Positions 18,013-26,225 of a stretch of DNA of 64,000 bases are shown here, one piece after another (the first letter of the stretch is position 1; each line of letters opens with the position of its first letter). The stretch is from JAAXHH01 sp965225915 (GTDB taxonomy: Bacteria; JAAXHH01). Made by a program: the position numbers and the translations under genes. The notes beneath the pieces are model-generated. The model did no database searches, had not been told where the DNA came from, and saw only the letters and a program-made list of their open reading frames with translations. The stretch is from positions 62,001 through 126,000 of the forward strand of contig OZ245326.1 in NCBI GenBank assembly GCA_965225915.1. Direction: 5' to 3'.

Positions 18013-20097
18013 ATGGCCTTGTTTTGTCACAAAGACGCTGCTTTCAAAGTTGTTCCCACATTCAAGAGTTTACTTGTTTTCGCATTTCTGAGTCTTCTGG
18101 TACTGTCTTCATGTGGCAAAGACAGTCCGACGAGACCGGATGAGAAACCAGAACCTGCACGGATCACAATAACACCTTCGAGCGTTTCTTTATCTGAAAT
18201 CGGGGAGACCGCGAGGTTAGGTGCAACAGTCTATAGCACCGACAATTCTGTCCTATCCGGTACTGTACTGTCTTGGACAAGCAGTAATGTAAACGTGGCT
18301 ACCGTCGACAATGGGGGACTGGTGACAGCCGTATCGTACGGTACGGCGCGGATCACCGCGCGTTCCGGAAGCGCATCTCAAAGCGTTCAAGTTACGGTGA
18401 TTCAGGAAGCTAGCCGCATCGTCATAGAACCAGCCAGGTCGACCCTGATGTCCCTTGGCCAGACCATACAAATGACTGCCGCCGTGTTCGATAAGAACGA
18501 TCAGCCGGTGAAAGACGCTGAAGTGGCTTGGCAGAGTAGTAACGAGGCGGTGGCCACCGTCGACAATGCGGGATTGGTAACAGCCGTGTCGAACGGCACG
18601 GTGCTGATCAGTGCGCGTTCCGGTAGTGCATCTCAAACCGTTCAAGTTACGGTGATTCAGGAAGCTGGCCGCATCGTCATTGACCCGGCAGTGGTAACAC
18701 TCTTTCGATTTGCTTTTGATAATACCCGTAAGACCGCCAATTTGTCCGCTATCGTACTAGATGCGAACGGGCGTGAATTAGAAGATGCCGACGTGAAGTG
18801 GTCCAGCGACAACGAGCGCATTGTCACCGTCGACGATGGGGGACTGGTAACTGCTATAAACGACGGTACGACAGAGATCACCGCCCGTTCCGGCGACGCC
18901 TCGGCGTCGGTCACCGTCCGTGTTCTGCTGCCCGTTATAATCGAATCTAGTCTGCCGCTTGACCCAAGTAGCGCCATCCCCATATTACGGTTCGACACCG
19001 AGGGTCAGACCGCACAACTCTCCGCAATCGTATATTATGTGAATGGTCAGGAAGTTGAAGGTGCTGAGGTAGAATGGTTCAGCGTCGACGAGGACGTGGT
19101 CACCGTCGACGAAAATGGTCTGGTGACCGCTCGTTCAAACGGCGATACGTCCATCCACGCTACCGCAAGTGACTTTCATTGGTCTAATTTTGGCAGTGTA
19201 AAGGTGTTTGTAGATATTATACCGTCAGGTGGTATGCAAATAACGATCTACCCTCCCTTTCCACACCTTGACATTGACCATACAGTTCGGTTTACCGCCA
19301 CCGAATTTGACGATAATGGACAAGAGGTAACGGGCGCCGAGTTTTCCTGGTCCAGCGATGACGGGGCCGTAGCCACCGTCGACGAAACGGGATTGGTAAC
19401 AGCGGTGTCATACGGCACAGCACAGATTACTGCGCAGTCTGGCGTACTTTCGGCTTCGGTCACCGTTACGGTCAGTACAGACAGCGACAGAGCCAAGCTG
19501 ATTGATTTCTATCATGGAACAGGCGGTGAGAACTGGAGAGATGCCAATTTCAATAAATGGCTGACCGAAGCTCCAATTTCAGATTGGACCGGTGTGAAAC
19601 TAGATGACAACGGAAGGGTTAGGATCTTGGAACGCTTAACGGTGAATTTGAGAGGTTCTATTCCACCGGAACTCGGTCAACTTAGTGAACTTCTCGAACT
19701 GAGGCTTTTTCGAAACACGTTATCGGGTAGTATTCCACCGGAACTCGGTCGACTTGTTAACCTTGAAGATCTCAATTTAGGAACCAACCAATTATCGGGT
19801 AGTATTCCACCGGAACTCGGTCAAATTGTTAACCTGAAAAACCTGGATCTTTGGCGAAACCAGTTGACAGGTAGTATCCCGCCGGAACTCGGCCAAATTG
19901 TTAACCTTGAAGGTCTGGATCTTTCTCGAAACCCAGATCTATCTGGTCCACTGCCAGTTGAGATGATCAATCTGACAAACTTGAACTTTTTGTCTCTGGG
20001 AGGAACCCAATTATGTGTGCCACCGACCACTCAATTTGATGAATGGCTGGCTGGTATTCAGGCAAAGTTGGGTGTTTCTGCCTGCGAAAGTCCGTAG
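18013..20097 (+). CDS. Lipoprotein with 5 BIG2 Ig repeats and one LRR block, no protease domain
   Basis: 694 residues, ATG preceded by a strong AGGAGGG ribosome site. The leader ends in LLVLSSCGKDSPTRPDEKP, a canonical lipobox with the same first mature residues as the two larger paralogues. Five diverged BIG2 repeats follow, e.g. RITITPSSVSLSEIGETARL and RIVIEPARSTLMSLGQTIQM. Then comes a degenerate cap (DRAKLIDFYHGTGGENW) and about five LRRs (GSIPPELGQIVNLKNLDL), closed by QLCVPPTTQFDEWLAGI. It stops where the paralogues continue into further LRR blocks and the metzincin domain. It is a shortened family member or a 3'-truncated gene. Confidence 0.8.
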   Translation: MALFCHKDAAFKVVPTFKSLLVFAFLSLLVLSSCGKDSPTRPDEKPEPARITITPSSVSLSEIGETARLGATVYSTDNSVLSGTVLSWTSSNVNVATVDNGGLVTAVSYGTARITARSGSASQSVQVTVIQEASRIVIEPARSTLMSLGQTIQMTAAVFDKNDQPVKDAEVAWQSSNEAVATVDNAGLVTAVSNGTVLISARSGSASQTVQVTVIQEAGRIVIDPAVVTLFRFAFDNTRKTANLSAIVLDANGRELEDADVKWSSDNERIVTVDDGGLVTAINDGTTEITARSGDASASVTVRVLLPVIIESSLPLDPSSAIPILRFDTEGQTAQLSAIVYYVNGQEVEGAEVEWFSVDEDVVTVDENGLVTARSNGDTSIHATASDFHWSNFGSVKVFVDIIPSGGMQITIYPPFPHLDIDHTVRFTATEFDDNGQEVTGAEFSWSSDDGAVATVDETGLVTAVSYGTAQITAQSGVLSASVTVTVSTDSDRAKLIDFYHGTGGENWRDANFNKWLTEAPISDWTGVKLDDNGRVRILERLTVNLRGSIPPELGQLSELLELRLFRNTLSGSIPPELGRLVNLEDLNLGTNQLSGSIPPELGQIVNLKNLDLWRNQLTGSIPPELGQIVNLEGLDLSRNPDLSGPLPVEMINLTNLNFLSLGGTQLCVPPTTQFDEWLAGIQAKLGVSACESP

Positions 20098-20133
20098 ATT
20101 TGGTGTTGAACGACTTGTTCAGGCCACGTGATT

Positions 20134-20160
20134 CGGAAAAGGTGTTTATGGGCTGACCAG
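20134..20160 (+). repeat. 27-bp motif CGGAnnA...TTATGGGCTGACCAG, copy 1
   Basis: First of three copies with the same internal spacing. The 3' half TTATGGGCTGACCA is shared almost fully by the copies at 21291-21317 and 21866-21892. Function unknown. Confidence 0.6.
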
Positions 20161-20175
20161 CCCATAAACACCTTT
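20138..20175. terminator. Perfect 18-bp inverted repeat after the third lipoprotein gene
   Basis: AAAGGTGTTTATGGGCTG (20138-20155) and its exact reverse complement (20158-20175) are separated by two bases. The hairpin lies 41 bases after the stop at 20097 and ends in CCTTT, so it could stop transcription. One arm contains the 27-bp motif that recurs at 21291 and 21866, so the palindrome may instead be the join of an inverted duplication. Confidence 0.5.
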
Positions 20176-21135
20176 CGCATACATAAACCGCCCAAGGCCA
20201 GGTTGGCATCGTCGGTGACGGGCCTATATCCCTGGCTGGGCTACCAGGCGACGGCGCGTATTACGGTGTGGGGAGTGACAGGCATTGGGAAGGGCTCGCT
20301 ACGTTTGACGCCGGGTACGGGTGGAGCGCTGGAGACGGGATTGGCGATGGCGATGGCAGCGGCTGGAATGCGAGGCGAGCTGGTAGCACCTGTGATGGGA
20401 GGCTTCGGGATGGCCTTCAAGACGGATGCATTATGGGTGGCAACCTCGAACGCGGGCTTGGACGGTCCGGCGGGCAGCCTCGCGGCGACACGGGCGGTGG
20501 TGACCCGTTTCAGGGCGGGGCTGGAGGCCTCGCGCGGCTATGACTTCAGGCGCGGGTTGTCACTACAGCCCAGCCTGGAGGTCGGACTACGGCAGGACGA
20601 CGGTAATGCAGAGACGGGCGCGGGTGTAGATGTCGCCGGCGGCCTGATCCTCTCGATCCCGTCGAGGGGGATCAAGGCTAACCTGTGGGTCCGGACGTTG
20701 CTTATGCATCAGGATCAGGATTACCGGGAAAGGGGTGTGTTGGTGTCGTTCAGTTACGATCCTAAGCCATCGACGCCGCTGGGCTTCACGGTGAGTGTGG
20801 CACCGTCCTGGGGTGGGCAGACCAGGAGTGGCGCCGAGGCGCTCTGGAGCCGGGAGACGATGGCGGGCCTGGGAGGACGACGCCAGGCAGCAGGCGCTCG
20901 GTTCGATACCGAGCTCGCCTACGGACTTCCGGTCGGCGGGCGGCTGGTCGGGATACCTTTGATCGGTATCAGGACTTCCACGACATCGCGCTACTACCAA
21001 CTGGGCTACAAGTTGGCCGTGTTACAGCGTGGTGCTATGAACTTCGAACTGGGTGTTGCCGCCCAGCACCGGGAAAGCCTTGTCCGGGGAACAGTGGATA
21101 GAGGAGTGACAGGCCGAATCACGATGACCTGGTAA
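20170..21135 (+). pseudogene. Autotransporter-type outer-membrane beta-barrel, C-terminal fragment
   Basis: The frame is open from 20128, but the first codons come from the palindrome. Recognisable barrel sequence starts around LYPWLGYQATARITVWGVTG. It shows alternating amphipathic strands (GLSLQPSLEVGLRQDDGNAE, GVDVAGGLILSIPSRGIKAN, GVLVSFSYDPKPSTPLGF) and ends MTW at the stop, with the aromatic final residue typical of barrels. Full-length relatives carry a secretion signal and a passenger, which are absent here, so this is a 5'-truncated remnant. Its last 58 codons and downstream sequence are duplicated at 22414-22725. Confidence 0.65.
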
Positions 21136-21274
21136 GCATAGCTCTCCAGGTTGTGGCTGCCTCACGATGCTGGTGGACAGTACAGGAATGCAACTCGCCG
21201 GCTGCGTGCTAGCTAAGGAACGTACGTGTTAAAACTGAAGCTTAACTGGTTGTCCCATTTTGTAGTGTACTACA
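20963..21274 (+). repeat. 312-bp direct repeat, copy 1 (barrel 3' end plus solo IS-B end)
   Basis: Matches 22414-22725 at a constant offset of 1451 bp with no indels and only scattered substitutions. It covers the last part of the beta-barrel gene, its downstream sequence (CTCGCCGGCTGCGTGCTAGC) and a right terminus of IS-B (GCTTAACTGGTTGTCCCA, ending TACTACA). Confidence 0.9.
21236..21274 (+). mobile_element. Solo right terminus of IS-B
   Basis: AAGCTTAACTGGTTGTCCCA followed by TTTTGTAGTGTACTACA matches the right end of the element at 16573-17844. No transposase sequence lies beside it. It is a relic of a deleted copy or of recombination between copies. Confidence 0.75.
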
Positions 21275-21290
21275 TTTACTTACTAACTTA

Positions 21291-21317
21291 CGGAATAACA
21301 AGTTATGGGCTGACCAA
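21291..21317 (+). repeat. 27-bp motif, copy 2
   Basis: CGGAATAACAAGTTATGGGC then TGACCAA. It shares 23 of 27 positions or better with copy 3 at 21866-21892. It lies just before the regulator fragment. Confidence 0.6.
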
Positions 21318-21326
21318 CCCAAATTA

Positions 21327-21746
21327 ATGAAAAATGCCTTGCCGCCATACGGACAACAGGGCACAAGCGGCTCAATGACGGTGAGGCGCCTGGCAACCTT
21401 GAAACCGCTCGTGTTGCACGTCAACCCGCTGGATCAACGGCAGGCGGATTGCCGCAGTTGGCCGGTCGCTGCGCTCGTGCTGGTTGTGGACCCGAGAAGT
21501 GATACGCGGATCGATCCGGATCTGGTAGCGGAGTGCCTTGGTCTAACGCCGATGGAGAGCCGTGTCGCGGTGATGATGGCCGAAGGCAAGGCTATCCGTG
21601 AGATCGCCGCGGCTTTGGGCCGCAAGGAAAGTACGATCCGCTGGCACGTGAGGCACATCTATGCCAAGCACGGCATTCCCCGGCAGGCAGAACTGGTGCG
21701 GCTGGTGCTGTCTATGGCTGGCGTTCCAAACGCTGGGCTTGAATGA
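21327..21746 (+). pseudogene. LuxR-type HTH regulator, C-terminal fragment
   Basis: 139 residues from an ATG without a clear ribosome site. Residues about 72-130 are a GerE/LuxR helix-turn-helix: LTPMESRVAVMMAEGKAIRE, IAAALGRKESTIRWHVRHIY, then AKHGIPRQAELVRLVLS. The preceding segment (LKPLVLHVNPLDQRQADC, VAALVLVVDP) is the end of the larger sensory part of such regulators. That N-terminal domain is absent, and the sequence upstream is a solo IS end and a 27-bp motif copy. Loss of the sensor could leave a bare DNA-binding protein, but a dead fragment is more likely. Confidence 0.65.
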
Positions 21747-22413
21747 AATAGAGACTCTTCGTCAGTGTAGAGGTAGGCCCGCGTTGCCGTTTTATCCTCA
21801 GCTAGCTTTACACAAATAGAAAACCCCCTCCATTCTGCTGTTTTTCTCAGCTTTCCTCCAAAAAACGGAGTAACAAGTTATGGGCTGGCCAGTTTCTTCA
21901 TTCTGTATAGTCTCCTTGATGTTGCCATCGCACGGAATCTCCCAGCAGGCATAGCTGTTGCGGCTGGTGCCGTCGATGGCTAGTGTTCTGGACGATAGGC
22001 GTTGAATGCAACGAAGCCGCTAAGTCAGTGCTGAAGTCGGCCGTGTTGCCGTCGTTTACTCAGTTTCCCGCAATGTTTTCTACAAATCCCCTCAAAGTTG
22101 TCCAAGTTTCACAACGTTTAAGCAAAAACGCCGCACTAAAATCCCTCAATTCTACCGTTTTGCAGCACATTTCATAAAACGCATACCCCCTCAATTTTGA
22201 TGGCTTGATGACGCTCCTTTCTTGTTACAATTAGACGTCGTGAACGCTTCGCATGGACTCGAACTAAGGTAATTACATTGCCTCGAGTCGTTTTGGAGTC
22301 ACCAGAACCTATCTCAACCCCCTCCCATTGACCTTGGGCACGGAGCCGACAGGACTTGTGTTTAGAGTATGCGGAGGCTCACGGATGAACAATGGAATGG
22401 GATCTACCATTGT
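21747..22413. other. AT-richer intergenic stretch without recognisable gene
   Basis: About 670 bp between the regulator fragment and the second copy of the 312-bp repeat. It holds copy 3 of the 27-bp motif (21866-21892) and several C-runs (AAACCCCCTCC near 21821, TACCCCCTCAATTTT near 22184). No frame has coding character; the frame at 21983-22177 looks random. It is probably degraded DNA. Confidence 0.5.
21866..21892 (+). repeat. 27-bp motif, copy 3
   Basis: CGGAGTAACAAGTTATGGGC then TGGCCAG. Same spacing as copies 1 and 2. Confidence 0.6.
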
Positions 22414-22725
22414 TCGGAATCAGGACTTCCACGACATCGCGCTACTACCAATTGGGCTACCGGCTGGCCGAGATACAGCGCGGTGCTATAAACTTCGAAC
22501 TGGGTGTTGCCGCCCAGCACCGAGAAAGCCTTGTCCGGGGAACTGTGGACAGAGGAGTGACAGCCCGAGTCACGATGACCTGGTAAGCATAGTTCTCCAG
22601 GTTGTCGTCGCCTCACGATGCTGGTGGACAATACAGGAATACAGCTCGCCGGCTGCGTGCTAGCTAAGGACCGTACGTGTTAAAACTGTAGCTTAACTGG
22701 TTGTCCCAATTTGGGGTGCACTACA
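22414..22725 (+). repeat. 312-bp direct repeat, copy 2
   Basis: Second copy of 20963-21274. It encodes the last 58 codons of the barrel (RTSTTSRYYQLGYRLAEIQR to VTMTW, stop at 22586) and the same downstream sequence. It ends in a solo IS-B terminus (22687-22725, ending GGGGTGCACTACA). With no upstream barrel it is a pure fragment. Confidence 0.9.
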
Positions 22726-23032
22726 GTTTTCTTGTCCACTGATTGTTGACCTTTCCGACCAACTATCCGCCGTATCCAATACATCCGCACGGCCTTGTTC
22801 AATAAAATCCAGTTAACGTATACAATACCCATCCAAATGGTAATTCCACGCGGAGGGTATGTAGTCTGGTTTAAAATCGTCCATAGACTTCAGTGATGTT
22901 TTAGATGTAGATGCTGTGCAATTTCATTGAGTGATGCCATCAATGGAAGAATCGTGGTGCCACACATGGTTCGATGATTCCGGTTAGACGAATTGAAGTA
23001 CTGACATTGCGATGATTGGTACCTGGAGATTT
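22726..23032. other. Intergenic region
   Basis: About 300 bp between the solo IS end and the next gene. No coding frame or hairpin with a T-run was seen. It marks the right border of the surface-protein and transposon island. Confidence 0.45.
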
Positions 23033-24073
23033 ATGCCACCTATTCGCATCTCTAACAATGAGGGCAAGGCATGTGACGCCGTAGTAAAGGTCTTGGAAAA
23101 GCGGACATGTGAGACACGCGCCGACATTCGTCATCCCGAGAGGGATCTTGTCGGTCCTCCGGTGGATCTACGCCTGAAGCTGGGTGTTCAGGAATACGCG
23201 ATCGAGCACACGCGAATCGAACCGTTCGAGAATCAGATTAAATCCGCTTTAGTGTCCAGGGAGATCAGCGATTACATAGAACGAAGCCTATCCGGTCGTT
23301 TGCCAGGGCCTATGTATTATGAACTCCATGTACCACCTGATGTCTGCCTTCCTGAGAAAAAAGACAAGCGCAATCAGGCATTAAGAAACCTTGCTGATTG
23401 GATACAGAAGAACGCACAGGTTATGCACGAGAGGAACATTGGACGAACCGTACCCGCGTACAGCCCTTACCATGTAATCAGTCCTTACTGCTGGCCTGAC
23501 GATTGCATCAAGAGGAAACCAATGGGATTCAATTGTGCCGTCGAATTGCTACGATGGCCACATGCGGTTCCCATAAGACGTAAGCCGGGCTGTATAGTAA
23601 CCAGACTTATAAATCCCAATGAATTGGAGGACCTGCGTACTACACGGATCAGGCGAGCTTTCTCCGACAAGTTCCCAAAGCTGGCGTGTTGCAAAGCTGA
23701 AGGGGCGCGAACCGTCCTGGTGATGGAAAACCGCGACCTTGCTCTAACGAGGTTCGATCTCGTCGGCAATCAGCTACCCGAGTTACTGGCAGAGCACTCG
23801 GATCAGCCTGACGAGATTTATCTGTTGGAAACGTGGACGAATCTGTGGTGGGTATTTCTCATGAAGCGCGATGACAAGCATTGGCCATCCGAAGGAATGC
23901 CCAAATGGGGCCAGCCCATTTACCATCCGGAAAACCTGCCGACAGCTGGCTTACCCGATTGGTATCGCGATGCATTCCAACTGGACGATTTGTACACTCC
24001 ATATCTACCGCGTGAATGGATACCAGCTACTTTCAAGAAAGACGAACTGGAAGACATGACACTGCTTCAATGA
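23033..24073 (+). CDS. Protein of unknown function, possibly nuclease-like
   Basis: 346 residues from ATG 23033, which has GGAGA just upstream; ATG 23012 in frame is the alternative. The family is not recognised. No signal peptide or membrane segment is present. The N-terminal part reads NNEGKACDAVVKVLEKR, then PPVDLRLKLGVQEYAIEHTR, a beta-hairpin with Asp and Glu spaced as in PD-(D/E)XK folds but with Thr instead of Lys. The C-terminal part is rich in Trp and Pro (ETWTNLWWVFLMKRDDKHW). It stands alone between the transposon island and a convergent small frame. A nuclease role is a guess from one motif. Confidence 0.6.
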   Translation: MPPIRISNNEGKACDAVVKVLEKRTCETRADIRHPERDLVGPPVDLRLKLGVQEYAIEHTRIEPFENQIKSALVSREISDYIERSLSGRLPGPMYYELHVPPDVCLPEKKDKRNQALRNLADWIQKNAQVMHERNIGRTVPAYSPYHVISPYCWPDDCIKRKPMGFNCAVELLRWPHAVPIRRKPGCIVTRLINPNELEDLRTTRIRRAFSDKFPKLACCKAEGARTVLVMENRDLALTRFDLVGNQLPELLAEHSDQPDEIYLLETWTNLWWVFLMKRDDKHWPSEGMPKWGQPIYHPENLPTAGLPDWYRDAFQLDDLYTPYLPREWIPATFKKDELEDMTLLQ

Positions 24074-24246
24074 CTCGTAACGAAACGAAGAACTGCGGGC
24101 GTGGAGGATTTCGTATAGAGTAACTCAGAGATAGAGTTGCACCAACGCAGCATTCCCTCAACCTGCCAGATGGCGGTTCGCAGTCGTTCCTCCGCCGTCT
24201 CGCCGTTCCGGGCCGTCTGACCGCCGGATTCACGGGGAGTGGACAT
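24067..24246 (-). CDS. Possible small protein (59 residues)
   Basis: A short minus-strand frame starting at ATG 24246 with a G-rich ribosome-like site (GGGGGG) about nine bases upstream. The product has one amphipathic helix (ERLRTAIWQVEGMLRWCNSI). It converges on the gene ending at 24073 and overlaps it by seven bases. No family is recognised. The coding status rests on the start context and helix only. Confidence 0.3.
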   Translation of the reverse strand: MSTPRESGGQTARNGETAEERLRTAIWQVEGMLRWCNSISELLYTKSSTPAVLRFVTSH

Positions 24247-24397
24247 AGGTCTATCCCCCCTTCTCCAGGTTCTGTCATCGAACGGTAGTCTTAATTTAAC
24301 CGTTTCTCAACGTGCATTTCACTCAATGGTAACAATAAAAGCCTATCTTGCCGGCATATGAGCGCAGAAGACCAGAGACAAGATAAGGAAAAGTGAA

Positions 24398-24766
24398 TCA
24401 AATGTCGATAACCACGGTTACGCCTCGAAGTGGAAAACCCGTGTCCAGAATGTGCTCCGCCTCGGGGCCTGAACCCGCGAGACAATAGTGTACTTTCTCA
24501 GGCAGCACCGGCATCACGTGCTCGACGAACCAGGCGAATCCCTTGCGCGGCACCTGTCGGCCTACGCTACAGATAAGAAAAGCGTCATCCGTCACGTGGG
24601 CGGCCCCGCAGTACTCCACCAGGAACTCTCGCGCCGAGTACCTTAAACCCGGGTCTTCCTGGGCGGAAAACCGGTCGAGATCGATACCATTGGGAATTAC
24701 CCACAGCCGGTCCCTGGACAGGTCCCGGTCCACCGTAGGAAGTCAGGCTTTCGCGGGCGAAATCGA
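24398..24766 (-). pseudogene. Glycosyltransferase family 4 (GT-B) fragment
   Basis: The frame encodes DRDLSRDRLWVIPNGIDLDR, then LICSVGRQVPRKGFAWFVEH and VHYCLAGSGPEAE. These are the NGID and GR...KG elements of the GT4 nucleotide-sugar binding half. The acceptor-binding N-terminal domain and the final E-x7-E part of the donor domain are missing, and the upstream sequence shifts frame. It lies between two plus-strand genes and cannot be functional. Confidence 0.75.
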
Positions 24767-24966
24767 TCTCCAGATTGCCGTTGACGCGCGCGTGCAAATC
24801 CTTTTCTTTCGTCTTACTGGCAGGGGCCTTTCTTGTTCTGTTGAAAGGGGTAGCAGTTATCTGCTTGGACACCCCCTTAATACATTGATAAAAAGGCCTT
24901 ACGCCAGTAAATCATCCTCGCTTCATGCGCTTTTCCCGCAGGATTTATGCACAATCAAGGTTAACC

Positions 24967-26139
24967 ATGCAACACAGTATCGTTTTGAAAGAAAAGGGAC
25001 GCTACAACGCGTTCCCCGTATTGACTCAACTTCCGGACGGGCGGTTGACGATCGGCTGTCTCTCTTCGCCTTTCGGGGATCACTACGGTTTGGCAGACTG
25101 GCTGACGTTTGTGTCCCGCAACAACGGACGAACCTGGACGCAGTCGGAAGATCCTTTGCTGCCACCCAACTGGCCTGGTACATCGCCGCGGGAGCGGTAC
25201 GACAGGCTCTCCGGCATTTTACCCGACGGAACCTTTATGGCGGTGGGCTCGGTGGGACCAGAAATTTGGACACTGGACCGTCGGGAGGAAGCTGAGGCTC
25301 GGGGCCTGAGTTTCGTAGAGGATGAGACGTACACGTCCCTTTTTCCAGGAAAGTTGATAATAACGGGGCATCAACTGTCGATGATACGATCCCGGGATGA
25401 GGGACATTCCTGGGATCGGCGCACTTGGACCGTGCCGGGCTATAAATTCACGGTCGGTTTTCCACGCGGGATAGTACTCGAAGACGGTACGTGGTTGTTT
25501 CCTATATACACGATGCGAGCCGGGGGCGAGGGCGATTGTCTCATATTCCGGTCCAGCGACGACGGAGAGACTTGGCATCTCCATGAGGCTGTGCCGCGTA
25601 TCAGCAGCGAATGGGCACTGGTAGAGACTGAGCCGAACCGTGTCCTAGGCCATATCCGCTCAACGTGTTACTGGGCGCCGGGTGTTGTTAAGCATACCTA
25701 TCATAAGAACCGGTTCTACACCTTGGAAGTCTGGTCCGAAGACGGCGGTAAGACCTGGACCTGCCCTGTAGAGACGTCATTTGAGGGCTATCCGAACCAC
25801 CTGCTCAAATTGAGTGACGGACGTATTCTATGTACCTACGGCTATCGCCGTGCCCCGATGGGTATAAGGGCCTTAATTAGTGAGGACGGCGGACGCACCT
25901 GGGACACAGACCACGTATACGTGCTCCGGGATGACGGCGGTGGTTTATCGAATGAGTGGCCTCCGGAAAAGCGTTCCCGGATGGGCGGCGCGGATGTGGG
26001 CTATCCGATCTCAGCGGAATTGGGTGACGGTACCATTCTGACCGTCTATTACATCACGACGGAAGATGGCATCACCCATGTCGCTGCCACCCACTGGCAT
26101 CCTGACCAAGATAGACCACCAAGTCCTCGAGGAGGGTAA
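24967..26139 (+). CDS. Sialidase / BNR-repeat six-bladed propeller protein
   Basis: 390 residues from ATG 24967 (AAGG upstream); in-frame ATG 24925 would add 14 residues without a leader. Five Asp-box motifs mark a sialidase-type beta-propeller: SRNNGRTW, SRDEGHSW, SSDDGETW, SEDGGKTW, SEDGGRTW. Lines such as LPDGRLTIGCLSSPFGDHYG and YPNHLLKLSDGRILCTYGYR are typical of the exo-alpha-sialidase-like family in environmental bacteria. It probably acts on a glycan, but the substrate cannot be told from sequence. No signal peptide is seen, so export is uncertain. Confidence 0.8.
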   Translation: MQHSIVLKEKGRYNAFPVLTQLPDGRLTIGCLSSPFGDHYGLADWLTFVSRNNGRTWTQSEDPLLPPNWPGTSPRERYDRLSGILPDGTFMAVGSVGPEIWTLDRREEAEARGLSFVEDETYTSLFPGKLIITGHQLSMIRSRDEGHSWDRRTWTVPGYKFTVGFPRGIVLEDGTWLFPIYTMRAGGEGDCLIFRSSDDGETWHLHEAVPRISSEWALVETEPNRVLGHIRSTCYWAPGVVKHTYHKNRFYTLEVWSEDGGKTWTCPVETSFEGYPNHLLKLSDGRILCTYGYRRAPMGIRALISEDGGRTWDTDHVYVLRDDGGGLSNEWPPEKRSRMGGADVGYPISAELGDGTILTVYYITTEDGITHVAATHWHPDQDRPPSPRGG

Positions 26140-26156
26140 GCAATAGTCGCTATTGC
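26140..26156. terminator. Hairpin directly after the sialidase gene
   Basis: GCAATAG-TCG-CTATTGC forms a perfect 7-bp stem with a 3-base loop, starting at the base after the stop codon. No T-run follows. It lies between convergent genes and could slow readthrough. Confidence 0.35.
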
Positions 26157-26225
26157 GGTAGGTATTACAAGGTTAAACCCTGCTCCGTTCCGCGTCAAGT
26201 CCTTTGCCTTCCGCCATCTGTGCGC

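Noticed and set aside
21983..22177. 64-codon open frame
   Set aside because: No ribosome site, no family resemblance, and it lies in degraded DNA.
24585..24872. 95-codon minus-strand frame upstream of the glycosyltransferase fragment
   Set aside because: It overlaps the fragment in another frame and only its first part could belong to the broken gene.
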